Shown here: positions 44,161-57,334 of the stretch, piece by piece
Layout: each line of letters starts with the position of its first letter
Position numbering within the stretch: the first letter of the stretch is position 1
Assembly: GCA_958510875.1 (NCBI GenBank)
Contig: OY294068.1
Location: 16,713,297-16,777,296, forward strand
From: Endomychus coccineus
Taxonomy: Eukaryota; Arthropoda; Insecta; Coleoptera; Endomychidae
DNA length: 64,000 nt
Direction of reading: 5' to 3'
Translations under genes and position numbers: made by a program
Notes under the pieces: generated by a model
What the model was told of the DNA's origin: nothing
Database searches by the model: none
What the model saw: only the letters and a program-made list of their open reading frames with translations

Positions 44161-45765
44161 CATTCCTCTCGCTTTCTATGAGCATGATTGCATGTATATA
44201 AGTCTTGCCTGGTTAGCAGTTTTCTGATTTAATTTTCAACGTTATTTTCCCACATCATCTGTGTTATCTCTTTGCGGCTAGTTGATTTCGGATATAACGA
44301 AGGTATATCCATCGCGTGAAAGGAATACTGAACCAAAAAAGCCACTTCCGTCAGTAGGCAATTATAGTTTTTCTCGGTTATAAAGTGTTTTATATAGAAT
44401 TAGAAAACAACGATTGGTAAAATACGTTAGTGATTCAAAAGTTAAGTGATTCACATGATAACAATCGCTAAGACAAAACATACCAGAACAAAGCCACCGA
44501 TAATCAAATTAGTTCATGGCGGTACAAAAAAATTGTTGGCGATTCTATCGTTAATACATTGGAAATATAAAAGATCTTCCAAAAATACATGTATCACTTT
44601 CATCCAGGTGTTGAATCAGATATGTATCACAAATTGCATGGCATAGCTTGCCTTGCAAATGCGTGTAATATTCCATGTATGGTGAGAAAATACGACAAGA
44701 TGTCACGAACATCAAACGCTCGGTTTCTTATAATAATTGCACTCCGTGTTCCAGTCTCTATGTAAGGCGATGACATGTTTCAGTTTGCGGCTATATGCTA
44801 TTGCAACCTCTTAACTTTAGCTTCGTGTTTCGTTGTGCTCTTTTTCATCTGTCTGTCACAGATTCTGATTGATACCAGCATATCTCGAGTTTTTTCAGCT
44901 TCCAAGACCATGTCAAATAACGAGTAGACTCATTCACCTTACAAATGAATCTACTCATCCACAATTCCATTTCCTTTCCATAAAATATAACAATTTGGAA
45001 TAGTTCATGTTATTGACATTGATATTCCTCTCATGCAATACTGTATTCCATCTAGGTCAGATACAAAGGGAATCATTTCATTTAGGACAGATGAGCCGCT
45101 GCCTTATAATAGTTATTTACATATCAAGGGAGGAATGTGGCTCTTTTCTTTCCGCGGATAGTTTGATGCCCAACGCGAAGCGGGCTGCATTAAAATCTAA
45201 GGGAGGAAATGCACTTCACTCTAGAGGAATGTCTATATTTCCTACTACCTTTCATGCCCATTTTCAAGAATGATCTTTGTATTATTTTTTCGGTTGAAAT
45301 AAAACATTTGAAAGCAGTTAGTATACTTCACAGAGACTGGCGTTGCCAAGGCGTAGTTTACAACACAGTGCTTGACGTATTACAACGATTTTCTTCATTT
45401 CAATCATAGAGATTATCAATGTAAAACTGTGAGGTTTTGAAAAATCTATTGTGTCTGTAATGGCCACTACTAGTTCATTGTAATAATTAAGCTCAGGCTC
45501 GTAATGAAACATATCCTTCGATTCTTGATTATCTTTTTAGAGCGGCAACTGCTTTATGAAAACATGCGAAAGAGTCCTCAATCAAGAATTTCCAGCATTA
45601 TGTTGATTATATTAGAAAAAATAAGGATAAGTTTCAACAAGACAATTCGGTACTAATCCTCTAGTGAATTATAATCAGGAACAAAATTATCTTGGTTTAC
45701 AAAGAATCTTAATTCAATAAAATAATAAACAATAATACTCATAAAAATGAATAGTGACACGAATT
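44161..45765. other. unassigned intergenic stretch
   Basis: No gene recognised. 45420-45590 on the minus strand resembles 40020-40160 (see the entry there). Confidence 0.3.
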
Positions 45766-46090
45766 AAACTTCTACGAATTTGAATAATTTAAATTGAAGT
45801 TGCAGGTTCAATTTTATGAGAGAAAGATAAATTTTGAATCAAAAGTTCGAGTCAAGGAAATTAATGTGTGGGTGAAAAAAAATAATTTTCACATTTATCC
45901 GATTCCTTGTTGATGAGCTATGGTTCTGAAACGTGGTCTGAATGTTTCTTATATGCATTACGGGTATCATTGAGAAATGATTGCTACTTCATTACGACTG
46001 GTGACTATCGAGCGGAACGTTTTGTAAACGTTTATAAACCTCACGCAAACACCAATATTCACAGCAAGCTCTCTTAATGGAAAACCCTTT
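45766..46090 (-). repeat. dispersed repeat DR2, contiguous copy
   Basis: Contains in one piece the blocks that are separated at 42400-42530 and 43800-44160. This shows they belong to one repeat and that the 42.5-43.8 kb segment is an insertion or rearrangement. Confidence 0.5.
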
Positions 46091-47672
46091 ATAATGCAAT
46101 AATCCCGAACAATCACAAAGAAAATGTTGTAATACACAGTAAGAAATCGAAGCGAAATTTGACACCAAAATAACACCACGCGTGGTCCAGATTTATCCAC
46201 ACCAATTTGGTGTAAAATCAACACCATATAAGCAGTGTTCAATTGACATTCAGCGGTGAATATATTTACACCAGTAATTGTTCAAATTTGAAATTCTAAA
46301 GTGTTCATTTGACTCCGAGGGGGTGTAAAAACATAACTTTTGCGGTGTATGAAGAGCACCTTATGGTGCATTTTTTTCACCAGATATAATGCGAATTCAA
46401 CGTTCACGGTGTCGATTTTTTAACACCAAACAGAGTACACAACTATTAAAAATGGTAAATCTTACACTATCAATTATTTATATTTTACACCATATGGAGT
46501 ATGGAACTCATCTTAGATGGTCGATTCAACACTGATGAAAGTTCGAATTTTTGACACCAAATAGAGTGTGCAACTCATCTCTTGTGGTCATTTTAACACC
46601 AAAAATTGCTATAAATGTATACACCAAATGGAGTGGCGACATATTATAGTTGCTAAATTGGTACCAATAATATTTTCTTCATTTATTTACTAGTTCAATC
46701 ATATGTGACAAGAATAAAAAACTAAATGTAAGCTGAAAAAAAGTTTATATTTTTGTACCAAAATGATCATTTCAGTTGTGAAACAAATTGATATTGAATT
46801 TCACACAAGCAAATTTTTTTTAGCTCAAGTTACGTTATCAAAATAACAAATCAATTATGGTGTAATACAATAACATTTCTTGAGAAAAAAAATTATGAAA
46901 GGTTATTAGATTCAGTAAACCACAATTTTTGAGATTGGCGGGACATTTTCTATATTGGAGTAGAGAGGACTAAATATATAAAGAGACCACAAAAGTATTC
47001 AGAATCATATCATTGTCACTCTTGTGTTTCTTCAAAACCTACTTTAGGCTTTTCGCCATTAGATTGCGATAGCAGCTAAGAACTCATGATCTGATTATTT
47101 TTGTGGACTTCAAAAATTTGATCAGTTTGAAAATAGCAAAGAATAATGTAACTTATATATAAATATCTTTTATTTTTGAATAGTTACACAAAAAAATGTT
47201 AATATAATATTTTACCTATTTAGAAGCGAAATAATAAGATATCTTATTTGAATTTCAAAATACATTATTGAAACGTAGGAATATTTTAAAACATAAGTGC
47301 TATTATTTACAAAAAAAACAGCCTGTTACATAGGTACAGGAGTTTTAGAAACGGTTAGAGATATAGCATCGGTTAAATGGGTACACAGTTACATAATTTA
47401 GGCTTCCTAGGCTTTCGAAATACATTGTTGCGTACTTTTCTATCTATTCTTTTATTTTTTAAGATCAGAATCCACAACATCTAGCATTGCTAGATGAACC
47501 CACATATTTATACTATTGCACCACTTCCAGATGTACATATTTTTCAATAAATCAAAAAGGTTATGAAGGTCTAATTTTCGGAAAATAAATAATTTGTTAT
47601 ATTCATTACTTCTACGAGTTAAGAGATTCAGTTTACCAATGAATTAATTGAATAATTTATGTTCATTCGGTG

Positions 47673-47842
47673 TCAGTTCTCCACGCATTCAATTATTTTG
47701 AATTTAAATCCTTTCTCCGCCTGCTCCAGGAGGTTTGAAAATTCGTCCTCATCAATGAGACAGCCAGTCTCACCAGTCCCTTCATATTCGGATACAGCTG
47801 TTTCTTCTGATTTGGAGAGGTTCATGGCAAATTTTTCAAGAC
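47673..47842 (-). CDS. candidate terminal exon inside the TIR element
   Basis: The minus strand shows a pyrimidine-rich acceptor ending TTCATTTTCAG at 47843, then an open frame in phase 0 of 56 codons to a stop at 47673, including EYEGTGETGCLIDEDEF and LLEQAEKGFKFKI. The peptide is acidic and looks protein-like. AATAAA-type signals occur downstream on the minus strand (about 47450). I do not recognise the family. It could be the last exon of the element's own protein or of a captured gene. Confidence 0.35.
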
Positions 47843-48086
47843 CTGAAAATGAAGATGACAGTGCCCAATAATATGATAAATATCTCAATAAATGGTTTTG
47901 CAAGAAAATTTTTGCTTATAAAAACAAACATGAATGAAATAACTTGGACTGATTTCTCCCCAAGTGAACCGACTTAGGTTATCTTTCAGAAGGTCTCGCC
48001 AGTGTGCATGTGCTGCAATACCCAAGATTACCGTCCAGTTTCGAACTTCGCTACTGCAATTTGGAGTACCTTAGTCAGACGGCTTA

Positions 48087-48143
48087 TTACCAACGCCAAT
48101 CGGCATTGCCTCAACAAATGTCAATGTCGATTGGCGTTGGTAA
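48087..48143. repeat. 22-bp hairpin with 13-base loop
   Basis: TTACCAACGCCAATCGGCATTG (arm 48087-48108) pairs with 48122-48143 with one G-T wobble. More GC-rich than its surroundings and centrally placed in the TIR element. Confidence 0.75.
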
Positions 48144-49845
48144 CAAGGCCACTTGGGTTCGATTTCTAGTGAGATCTCATTTTATATTTCTCAAACCTCC
48201 TTTCATTAAAAATGGTTGATTCAAGACAAGAAGTGAATCTAAGTCGAGTTAGGTTAAGTGTTTCAATAATTGAAAGTTAGGTTATGGTACAGTGACTATA
48301 AAAAATATTGGCGACAAACAGTTCAAACTGCAATGTTTCGGCAAATAATTCAGCTCAATTGTTCTGTGCAAAGACAAAACAACCTGAAAAGTTTTGCACC
48401 ATATACCACTTTCACCACAGTATATTACACTGTGCTTTGACTGTTTACTTTGTTCAATTTATAGTTGTTCTGTATTTCATGTGCACATATTGTTCATGTG
48501 CATATTATTTATACGATTTATATTTTCTTCTAGAAAAGTAATGTACGGTGATTAACATTTAATTAATAAATGGAGGATTATTGATTTTGAGGTCTTTGTT
48601 TCCCTGTTAAGTATTTATTTACATTTTGTCAAAACTGTCAACATCCATAACCCCATTAGATACAAGAGGCTTTAGTACTGAACAACTGTATTGTCTATGT
48701 AGAAAAGACAAATGAGTTGCCTTATTTGCTGGAACATGGTGGGACCAATAAAATCGGACAGCTGTTGTCACCACTGTATTTTATAGTAGTTATATAGAAT
48801 TAGGCAAAACGGTTTCGTACGTAAAAGCTCGTAGCCACAGCAACACTGAAGTGGACGTCTCGTTATCTTTCATCTTCTCAATCATCCTCTCTCAATTTCT
48901 AATCTCTTATTCTATTTAGCATCAGCAACCACAATTTTTTGGTACCATTTGTTTTAATAGAACAAGATCCTAACTGCGCATGATCACAAACCAAATTCCC
49001 AAGTTGTAACCCAATAGCGAATTCGTGTATCTCGTGTATATAATATGAAAATATACATGCCAAGGATTTCGTTATGACACAATTCAGATGTACATAGATG
49101 TGCATATACCTACCTAAGTATAAAAATTATGAATATGAAACTCTTACCTTTCAGGATGAAGTCTTTATATTCCTTATTTTTGTCCAAACACATTCACTTT
49201 TGGAGGTTATGGGATTCAACTTTGATAAAAAGCGACATTATTTCACTTCACTCTATCGACTAAGAGCAAGATACTGATAAAGGCACGTAAACAACTAACC
49301 TGATCAATATTCAATGTGTCTACTGTGAAAAAGTCAGTACACATGCAATGAAAAATTTTTCAGCAGCAAAATGGCGGGTTTGACTATGTACGACACAAGG
49401 CCAATGCGGGAGGAACTGACTGAACTGAGCTCGTAAAGTAGTGAGCTGATCGGTCGATAGGTGCTGTTTTAACCATTTGCGAATTCAATACAAATCCATA
49501 CAGTGTATTATCGAAGTTAAGTTCAGGTAGGTGTTGAAACGGAGTTTTTCTGGTAGAGTAATTTTGACGGGTTCAGCACTTAACACCATATAGTGAAGAA
49601 TGCTTACACCACATAGGGTGTGAAAGTTTACACCGGTCAAATTTTTTACTGTGTAAGTATACCTAATCGAGCAATATTCCAAGCAAAGGCAATCTTTGCA
49701 GAAAATATTATCTGCAAACAGTAATAAACAGAATTTCTTAAAACCATATACACAAGCACCACAACGAAAACTATAAAATAGTGAACCACAAAAACACGGC
49801 AGCCAATGAATATATATCACTGAAAAACTTAACATTGTTCTAGAA

Positions 49846-49890
49846 CAGGGGTCTCCAAACTATGGTCCGCGGGCCAGAATCGGCCCGCGA
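49846..49890 (+). mobile_element. solitary hAT-type terminus
   Basis: CAGGGGTCTCCAAACTATGG, then a GTCCGCGGGCC/GGCCCGCGA palindrome, is the characteristic start of a widespread hAT family (CAGGGGTC-TCCAAAC ends). No matching opposite end was found within the following kilobases, so this is an orphan end. Confidence 0.6.
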
Positions 49891-51869
49891 CCGGTAATGG
49901 CTGTTATTGTGATAAATGGGATGAAACGACACAGAATGATAATAATTCGGTTTTATTTACTTGCTAGTTTAATGACAATTATAATACGCAGAAAATTTAT
50001 TATTCCAAATTATCTCGTGTTCATCGATGAATTTGAAACTTTGACCTCTGTAATCAGATCCGCTAAGGTCAACACTATCAACATAAAAAGTTTCATAGTA
50101 ATCTTTTGAATAATCACCAAAATATAGTGTTTGTACGTTTGTCACGTGCAAAAAAGCTTCGCTCGCTCCGCTTCAATTAATTAAGAGAATTGATACCCTA
50201 ACTCATTCATTTAATTTTCAGGTTTATTCCGGAAGAGGTATTAGCGACTATTTGACACAAATTTTCGCAAGCATAGCATTTATGATGACCCAGAGTTCGA
50301 ATCCAGCTCGAGACCAGCTTGTCGTCGAGTTTTTTCAGTAAATCGTAGCTCATGATGACCTGAGCCATGTAGCGGAGTTGTTGAACCACCGTCCTACTTG
50401 ATTCATAATCTTTCCGTCAATCTCAATAAAATCGTAAAATTCTCATCGGAAATTGCTTTATATGGAAGAAGACGTAATATATCTCAGCGAATATTCACAT
50501 AATTCCGTCAGTTTGAATAAAGTTTAAATCCTGCATCAATATCATTGAGACTTAAACCCAAATTTGTTAAAGTTAAAGCAATATTCTCTCCAAACGATTA
50601 TGCCGACCCAGTTTATTCACAACTGTCTGAACTTTTATGACCCGGCAATTACAGACCAATTGCGAAGTTCTGTGACCTGAATGTCGGTCGTATTTTATTA
50701 GAAATGGATAGACATCAGTAGGTATTAGATGGAATATTATATATTTGTGATGTTGAATAGCTTTGAATTTTCGTTTAGCTTCCGCTATTATGTTATGTGA
50801 TATTCCTATCGGTAAACACTTCATGTCATGATATTAAAACTGTAATCTAGCACATAATAACTTGGTTTATTGGCTCGTGTGAGAGAATTATTCTCAATCC
50901 TGAACTACTATCAGTGTTACCGTATGTATGATAGAGAAAGATAGATTTGCGAGCCTCAAATTGCATGTATATATTAAATGAAATACGATATAATTGTTCT
51001 CCTCGTAGGATTGAACATTAATTGGAAATATATCAGTCAATTCCAAAATTTTCAAGAGATGGTGAGTTCACAATATATTCTTCTAACCAGAGTTTCCATC
51101 TTAATTGGTATTGTTCTTTTGGCTTAGATACTGGGAATTTTAAAGAAGCCCGTTTGTCTGTCTGTCTGGATTTGTCACGAAAAAATTGCCTACACGATAA
51201 CTTAGAAAGAAAAGGTCATATGATATTCAAATTTTGACAAAAAATCGTTCGCTATTGGGTGACAAGCCGTTAATTATGAACTTCTTTCACCCAAATTCCA
51301 ATAAGATCGTTTTATTATTGGTATTCTCCAGATGCTTCCCAAGACCTTTTATCCAGCCTTACCCAAAGGTACTTGACTGCGTCCGTCATCTGCATGTTCT
51401 CCCCATACAAAAATGTGTCTTGTATGTTTCCAATGTCCATTCTACCCAAATGTAAACCCTTCTTTGATGAGCGGTGCGGTAAAGGATATGAACTCCCACT
51501 AGGAAGACTTGTGTTTGATTCCCAGAAACATCATTGTCAATTTGGATATTATTTAGTTGTGTAAAGATAATGAAATGAATAGTTTATTCCATTATGCTTA
51601 CACAAATGCGAAGAGTATCTCATAGAATGTGGAACAATTATATAATAATCAGTAACCAAATCAAATGTGTTGAGAAGAGTAACCTTGCAAATATAGCTAT
51701 AAGTTTTAGCCAAATGTATTCTGATGAAAGTCTGGAGATCGAAACCTAACCGTGAAAACGAACCTTTACAAATATGATAGAGTTCAGGTAGTTTTTGAAA
51801 GAAACACATTGATTGAGATTGACATCAACATAATAACTCATTTCTGATTAGTCTGGTCGGGATATTAAT
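49891..51869. other. unassigned intergenic stretch
   Basis: No recognised gene. TTCGAATCC-like boxes at 50293 and near 51520 recall tRNA B boxes, but no cloverleaf forms. Confidence 0.3.
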
Positions 51870-52330
51870 ACCTGTTGGACAATATCGCGATGACAGGGGT
51901 TAGATGATTGTTTATTGGTATTGCAGGCGGGAAGTCCAAGCTCGAGCTCGCAAGGGCCGGGGTAATATTGATCGGGCCATTTCTCAAGACCGCAGTCTCT
52001 CGGTCACCTGTTCGTATATTGCTCCAATGATTTATTGCGACTATTAAAGACGTATCGAAGGGTCTCCTATTGGATTCCGTTCTGGGTACAGTAACGGCTA
52101 TCACAGTTTCTGGATGGACGTCTTTCCACGTAACAGATCCGCATGCCTTCACAAATTCAAATTACCCATCCCCCCTTCTGACCAATGATGATGGAAGCTG
52201 CTAATAATCGACCCTTCTTGCAATAGGAAGGATCAATAGGATGTTTACTGTTGAAATTCGTCTGTTCGTTTATGTTGAGAGGAACTCGTGCTTCGGGACG
52301 GCTTAAAGTTGGTATCTTAGTAATGAATTC
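51870..52330 (-). pseudogene. unrecognised coding remnant or host exon(s)
   Basis: More GC-rich than its flanks. On the minus strand, 52330-52170 reads NINEQTNFNSKHPIDPSYC then KKGRLLAASIIIGQ. One frame over, 52152-51872 reads WKDVHPETVIAVTVPRTES, SLIVAINHWSNIRTGDRET and ITPALASSSLDFPPAIP, followed by CAACAG/GTATTA, a passable splice donor. It is either two exons or one frameshifted frame. I do not recognise the family. Confidence 0.35.
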
Positions 52331-52439
52331 TCCAAAATAGGATGATAAATGTTCTACAATAATAATTCGTATTTGTTGTGAGTTCCGAACTCACCACAAA
52401 ACTACTATAACTGTGACAAAGAGAAAGGTAATAAACTTG

Positions 52440-52965
52440 ATGTTAGTAATCATAGGAGTATAGCATTACAATGTAGTTTTGCAAAAATCTTCGAAAAATG
52501 TTCTAACATCCGGCTTAATAATTTTCTACAAAAAATAATCTTTTATTCCACTCTCAAAATGGGTTCAGATCAAATCATTCCACTATCACTACTTTAGATC
52601 ATGCTCTTCAACATATGTATAACGCCCTAAATGACAAATCATTCATGCTAGGAATTTTTTCGATCTAAGTCAGGTACTTGAGACTTTTGATCATAATTTA
52701 TTGATTAATAAATTATATGCACTTGGAGTTCGGGGTCCAAGTAACGACTGGATAAAATCTTATCTTAGAGAACAGCAGGTCGAAATAAAAGGTACACGAT
52801 CTGATTCCAATGTCACAACAAGAGGAACGCCACGAGGGTCCTGTATTTCTCCAACATTATTCAATTGTTTTATCAACGACCTACCGTTGCACATCAGTGA
52901 GGTATGTAAACCTATACTATATGCAGATGATCTGGACGCGATAAACATCATTTTCGAATGTTAAA
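52440..52965 (+). pseudogene. CR1/Jockey-type RT palm fragment
   Basis: 52660-52965 encodes, after a frameshift, ETFDHNLLINKLYALGVRG, DWIKSYLREQQVEIKG, TRGTPRGSCISPTLFNCFI (motif B with PQG to PRG) and ILYADDLDAI with an intact YADD. The preceding ~200 bases hold worn RT finger residues. The family differs from the 0.95 kb LINE. Confidence 0.82.
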
Positions 52966-54349
52966 AGGATGTTTTTTAATAAACGTCAAAATCTGTGTGG
53001 TAAACAATAGTGAACATAGCTATCACTCACAGTTAAATGATTTTAAGATTTGATTCACGAAGAGCAGAGTAAGTCGTTTTCAAAATTGTCTGAAAAATGA
53101 TGTTTGACATGTTCCTCAGAACAATTATGTATTTACAAAGTATATTTGCCATGTGTTCAGTGTGAGTATCCCATCGCATATTAAAATCGATGGAACAAAC
53201 CTTAGTTGTTCAAGTACCTCAGCGTTAAATTTTGAGATTTTCCATCAACTCCTTCGATTGTACGATGTATCTGAATTGCTGTTAAGGATGTCAATGAAAG
53301 GGAGGAAGTTAAAGTTACATTGAGCAAAAACGAAAGTATTCCCATATCGTAATGAATACGTGATTGATATTAAGTCGGACATGATAATCCCTTTATGGCG
53401 GACAAAAAAAGAATTCCAATTTAACGTCATTAGAGATTTAGCGAGAGTGTCGCCGTTTGTGGAGCTTCAGTTTTTATGTCAACAACAAAAACGTCATGCG
53501 GTCACGACATATCGCTATAATCTATATCTTTGTTGCGGAGGTCCTGTTGTTTCACTGAGGAATCTCAAAACCAACCCGAGACACTCGGTTTATTCCGTAT
53601 GTTTGTGGCGACATCTGTACTTACCCATGTTCGACAAATAGATTGTAGTTCTCTCTCACAATGTACATGACGTGACTATTGTAAGATTACTGGTACCTTT
53701 GCCGCATCTTCACTTAAATAATGGGTTTTTCACAGTCCCTTTGGGGATTCGTTGAAAAATGAAAGCGCGTTTTATTGTACTATTCATTCTCGACCGAGGT
53801 TTGTAGAGAATATGCCAAACGTACGACAAAGTTCAAGATGAGAAAATTGAAATATCACTTTCAATTTCTTAGTTCATCATAATTTAACCTTCAGTTCATA
53901 TTTCCGTAATTCTTATACGATTGTTAACAGTATTACTGAGGATGAACTTGACATGTTTATTTTATACAAGTCGGCGAATTGATGGAGTGGATTTAAATAC
54001 ATACCTTTCTCGTAACGTATCAATCGATAAAACAAATCATTTTCAGTCGTTGAGTCATTAATAATAGATGAGGTCATATCATTCTCAAATACTTAATTAT
54101 TGTAACATGGCTCTATGAAACTATGTTAAACTTCACTCGAGGAAGTTATATTATTTCTATTCCTCGGTAAATTTATCTATTCAAAGTGTCGCCATTTTAT
54201 TTAGAAAACCATGGCACGTTGGAGTTTAATCCCAATCATTGATTAGCCAGAACAAACGTGAAAAATATCATTGACACTCACCCTTATATTTCACAAAACA
54301 CTTGAGATCTAACACACTGGAAGGTAAGTGAAAAGGTAAACGCTAATAA
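52966..54349. other. unassigned intergenic stretch
   Basis: The plus frame 53360-53641 (93 aa) is varied but unrecognised. Nothing else seen. Confidence 0.3.
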
Positions 54350-55320
54350 TAATCAGATAAACTCGTACTCAACAACAACAATAAAATGTAATAATTAACC
54401 TTATTACTAATAAGAATACAAAATAAGGTCAAAACGTAAACTCAAATGAAACAAACGTAGATAATCTGAATCAACTGAGAGACAGAAATAAAACTGAGTT
54501 TATTCAATTCATACCCAATCAGGATGAACCTAGGGAATCGAAACTGAATGAGCTGTTTTAAATGTATTATTGAACTTGAACTTGAATAAAAACTGAGAAC
54601 AACAAACTTTGATTGGAAATCTAAAACAACTCTGATTTAGCGAAATCCACCATCTTAACAAAAATACTGTAGAAACTATTAAGTTGAATTAACTGAAATT
54701 GACCAAAATGCCATGTGATTTCTCAAGAGAATAATTCAAGAAAATATAACTGAAGGTGTTGGCATTGCTCCTGGTACTTATGTGTCTTTTTTCAAAAACC
54801 ATTTACAATTAGGGGATGAATCCCTGAACTGTCCACCCGAATAGCGGTAAAATAGTTAATAATTGCTAATCTCTCTTGAGGCCTCTGCCTCAGAATGTTC
54901 TCGGTGAAGATTTCTAAGCTTATCTGTTCTTTTTTAAAAATTACTAACTAGTTCCTTCTTAAGTAATTATTTCAACTATAAACAAGACTATATTCAATTA
55001 CAATATTGATGATTAGATACTACGTTACGTCCCGATTTACGTGTGATAAACTATGATTAATGATGTAACTTATGAAAGAAGACGTTCAAAACTTCTATAT
55101 TAAGATCACAACGGTTCTGAAATCCACTCTACCTAAGCATCTCCAGATGGTTAACATTAAAATTTATCATAGCTCAGCAATCGTTTTCCGTCCTATATTG
55201 GTCATTCATCTTGACTGGTTTATGATTTCCTTCAGAACAAGAAGCTTCTGTGCAATTATTGAAACCATCTCGACCATGCATGATATCATATCACCCTCCT
55301 TGAAGATGTTGTGAATTGTC
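54350..55320. repeat. dispersed non-coding repeat DR1, copy 2
   Basis: Direct-orientation partner of 19950-20890. It carries an extra segment at about 54725-54790 relative to copy 1. Non-coding; class unknown. Confidence 0.7.
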
Positions 55321-57334
55321 TTATATTTATTTTAGAAATTCTACTTCTCTCATGCTACATTTGTAATTGGTACTGAACAAAAGATATCTGGCTACCCGCT
55401 ACCCCTATATGTTCTCGTTACTTTGCTTTCAAATAATTTATCTTCAAAAAATTATTCCCATTTGTCAATTCATATTCGACTAAATCATCAAAGATAATGT
55501 TTTGTTTGAAAGCAATATTATTTGAATTTACAAATTGCTCGAAATAACTTAATTGTGAAACTGAACTGACTACTTTTGCGTCTAAGGTAAGAATAGGTAA
55601 TTGAGGAACTGTATGCAAAATATTGTTGAATGAAGCTTCATCTTCTCAAGTCATGAGCATTTCATAACAGGTGGTGAATTTATTCTGATTTCATGAATAC
55701 ATTTTTATTGAAAAGTATATATAAAATGAATTTATCCGTAGATCACTAACTTCTGAAACCTCCTTTTGTTACAGATAAGAACGTGGAAAGTTACCAAATT
55801 GGATTCTATGTCATGGAATTGAAAGTTTATTCGAATTCACAACATAATCTAACAAGATTTGATGCTAGAACCTTGAGTACATAAGAAATAACATACAATA
55901 AAAAATTATCAATTGTGTACAGCCAATTTACAATAACTTTATACTCAATTGAATTTCCCCACAAAGAATATATTTATTTGTACCTGAACTGGAATAGATT
56001 TATCCGAATAATGGTGTCCATCATTACTAGTTGTCTTTTAATAACTTTCGATCACCTTCGCAATCATGGAGGACATGCTCATTGACTTATTTGATGTATT
56101 GAACAATTATCATATTATCATCACTAATTTGGATGTCGTACTGGTATCTGATGTTGTGAAAGCAATTTTTTCGATCATGACCTAATTCGTGCTGCATTGA
56201 AAGTAAATAGAAATGGAAGTAGACTGAAGACGATCTGAAAAGGTGAGCAACCTGTAGAATTCAATTTATGTGCTTCGTCACACTAGTTAGATTAATTGGA
56301 ACACTGTCACTTCAAATGCCAAGTGTGTCACTTGAAAAACAGTCCAATTATAGAGACAAATTTTAATACATTCTGCACATTCTTTCACGATCCTATATAT
56401 TATACTACGTCGATATTATCAACTTGAAATTCAGCTGCGGTAGCTAAATCGTTTGCGGAATTGTTTTAACTTAACGCTTGATTGAAATCAGGAACGTGGC
56501 CTAAACTATTGCACCGTTTGGTTTTTCTCAATTTGTAGCAATTTCGTTCACAATGCGTTTTTAAAAACTGCAACTTCATTATCGCCATGAGTTACCATCG
56601 AAAAAGCTGCTTCTGTTAATCGAATGTTAGATTTTTTAGGATTTGAATGACGCATATCCGCTGATTTTTGTTACCTGTTTCCTGATAAAAATACATACAT
56701 ACCAAATTAGATGTACTGGACTATTCATAGATCGAAAGTAAATTGTTAGTAGCGTGAATTCATAGAATAATGTAGGGTATACAGCTTGAGTCAGATCGAC
56801 AGGGCTATTGAGGGTTAACAAGTGCGATAAAGAATCGACAAAGATGAGAATAGCATGTACCCCCCTCAACCTGAGAGGAAATAGACGTGATTTAATTGAG
56901 ACCAGTATTTTTATTAGACATGGGCAAAACTGTTATTCCTAAATAGAAATTCCAGAATCATAATACCGAGTGGTATTACTGCTATTTCCAACTCAAATCT
57001 CGAAATATCTGTTTCAAATCAGGTGGTATAAAATATCAGTGGTAATTTGATATTAGATAACATATGCTACAGTTAGTAAAAAACAACAGACCACTGAATA
57101 GCAACCAATCTCTAATTCTTACTAACGTACAATTCGACCTATGTGAAGCACACTCTCCTTTCCCTATCAAACAACACAAGTTCTTCTTCTATTTTACTTA
57201 TTAAAAATACGTTGTGTCTATCTCTCATATTTATCTTATACACCGCACGATCTGACTTAATTTGTATACGTGGAGGATCATGGAGTGATGGAGATTGTAG
57301 AGGCAAACTTCTCAATATATGGAATGTCAATCTA
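55321..57334. other. unassigned intergenic stretch
   Basis: No gene recognised; a weak DR2-like stretch lies at about 56530-56625. Confidence 0.3.

Larger units (their letters stand above)
46135..49653. mobile_element. 3.5-kb TIR element with ACACC/GGTGT arrays
   Basis: Ends CACAGTAAGAAAT and, inverted, CACAGTAAAAAAT, with TA immediately outside both (46133-46134 and 49654-49655). 46155-46640 holds more than a dozen ACACC or GGTGT motifs, often as ACACCAAA with TGGAGTG or TAGAGTG nearby; 49575-49640 has a shorter set. Such subterminal arrays are usually transposase-binding sites. The interior has one plausible terminal exon on the minus strand (47673-47842) and a strong hairpin, but no recognised transposase. 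The superfamily is unassigned. Confidence 0.65.

Noticed and set aside
47659..47871. 70-aa plus-strand frame opposite the candidate exon
   Set aside because: The minus strand has the better peptide and a splice acceptor in phase; the plus frame is its shadow.
50210..50320. tRNA-like B box (AGTTCGAATCCA) near 50293
   Set aside because: No matching A box at the right distance and no foldable acceptor stem or anticodon arm; similar boxes near 51520 and 48150 also fail.
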